64,000 nt of DNA from contig NZ_BDBE01000006.1 in assembly GCF_001612825.1 (NCBI RefSeq), positions 1 to 64,000 of the forward strand. Reading direction: 5' to 3'. Positions within the stretch are counted from its first letter, which is position 1, and every line of letters begins with the position of its first letter. The notes under the pieces were generated by a model, which saw only the letters and a list, made by a program, of their open reading frames with translations, was not told the DNA's origin and did not search any database. Source of the DNA: Nocardia caishijiensis NBRC 108228 (lineage in GTDB: Bacteria; Actinomycetota; Actinomycetes; Mycobacteriales; Mycobacteriaceae). The translations under genes and the position numbers were made by a program. Below, piece by piece: positions 63,425 through 64,000 of the stretch.

Positions 63425-64000
63425 CGCGGTCGTGCCGCCGGCCAGGACGGCGGTCGCCGCGTCGAGCAGCGTCTGCTCGACGAGCGCGTCGGTGGCGCCC
63501 GGCGCCAGCTCGATCGACAGCAGCGCCACTCCGAGCACCTCGATGGCACCGGCCGCGCGCAGCATCGACTCCGGCGTCGGGTTCGGTCCGGACAGCCAGG
63601 TCCGCAGCTCCCGGGTTGGTTCCATGAGATCCGGGTAGCGATCGGCGATGGCGTTGACGATGGCCGCGGTGTCGCGCACACACAGCGCGCCCGCGTCGCG
63701 GTGGCGGATCATCCCGCGCAGGTAGGTGCGCAGGACGGCGCGGATGCCCTCGCTGTCGTACGGCACCGCGTCGATGTCGGTGACGATATCGCGCATGTGA
63801 TCGATGATCGGGTCGATGATCGCCAGCAGCAGATCGAGCTTCGACGCGTAGTGGTAATACAGCGACGCCTTTGTGATTCCCACCATATCGGCGACCTCAC
63901 GCAGGCTCGTCTGCTCGAAGCCCTTCGCGGCGAACAGTCGAAGCGCGGCGTCACGAATCGCCTGTTTAGTGCCTCCACCTGCGGTAACGGTGTCGGTGGT
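63422..64000 (-). CDS. TetR/AcrR-family regulator, 5' end outside the window
   Basis: At least 192 residues are visible; the start lies beyond 64000. The helix-turn-helix reads AIRDAALRLFAAKGFEQTSL, then REVADMVGITKASLYYHYAS. A ligand-binding helical domain follows (MIRHRDAGALCVRDTAAIVN). The stop codon forms the start of the Rrf2 gene -10 box. Target unknown. Confidence 0.88.
   Translation of the reverse strand, partial: TTDTVTAGGGTKQAIRDAALRLFAAKGFEQTSLREVADMVGITKASLYYHYASKLDLLLAIIDPIIDHMRDIVTDIDAVPYDSEGIRAVLRTYLRGMIRHRDAGALCVRDTAAIVNAIADRYPDLMEPTRELRTWLSGPNPTPESMLRAAGAIEVLGVALLSIELAPGATDALVEQTLLDAATAVLAGGTTA

Overview
The window is high-G+C actinobacterial DNA, most likely from Nocardia or a close mycolic-acid-containing relative. 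Evidence for this is the gene order MurT-GatD, RecR-YbaB, a SRPBCC protein, an FAD oxidoreductase, a cyclopropane-type methyltransferase, DnaX, an AspT-type aminotransferase, 4.5S RNA and tRNA-Ser. This is the order I recall for the Rv3712-Rv3722c region of Mycobacterium tuberculosis, here opened by several insertions. A mycosin protease, WXG100 proteins, a DUF8020-type secreted protein and many leaderless promoters also fit. No database was searched, so all family names come from recognisable motifs and remembered family architecture.

Layout. 1-5.5 kb: a tandem repeat, an EspI-like MinD/ParA ATPase and a mycosin (type VII secretion functions) flanking a LysR/EamA exporter pair. 5.7-9.6 kb: a Tat-exported FAD oxidoreductase, then MurT/GatD, which amidate lipid II glutamate. 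9.6-14.5 kb: a VapBC-like pair, a transglutaminase/ATP-grasp/alpha-E operon and an unknown gene. 14.5-23.5 kb: RecR and YbaB, a secreted protein, an inserted four-gene WXG100/toxin/immunity operon, MerR-VOC, SRPBCC, and the FAD oxidoreductase plus methyltransferase pair. 23.5-33 kb: a PknK-like kinase, a decayed phytase-like esterase fragment, small anchored or cupin proteins, an orphan Phd-like gene, and FadB/FadA for beta-oxidation. 33-48 kb: DnaX with a long repetitive tau linker, a zinc metallopeptidase, a DUF2207 protein, a ROK regulator, a DUF8020 protein, an HhH-GPD repair protein, a methyltransferase, AspT, 4.5S RNA, TetR and tRNA-Ser. 48-64 kb: a ThrE-type exporter, two XRE regulators, a WS/DGAT-like acyltransferase, a DUF397 locus, GluQ-RS, a queuosine-precursor transporter and Tgt, a heterodimeric ABC exporter, an Rrf2 regulator, and a TetR gene cut by the window end.

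The strongest candidates for something new are: (1) the WXG100-toxin-immunity operon at 16.26-18.58 kb, placed where mycobacteria carry an amidase gene; (2) the 54.5-59.1 kb neighbourhood, which brings together the transporter, transglycosylase and glutamyl-queuosine synthetase for a salvage-only queuosine pathway, with a variant Tgt substrate loop; (3) a dispersed palindromic intergenic repeat family with four copies here; and (4) a set of twelve genes with a TANNNT -10 box 6-8 nt before the start codon, two of which form that box from the upstream gene's stop codon.
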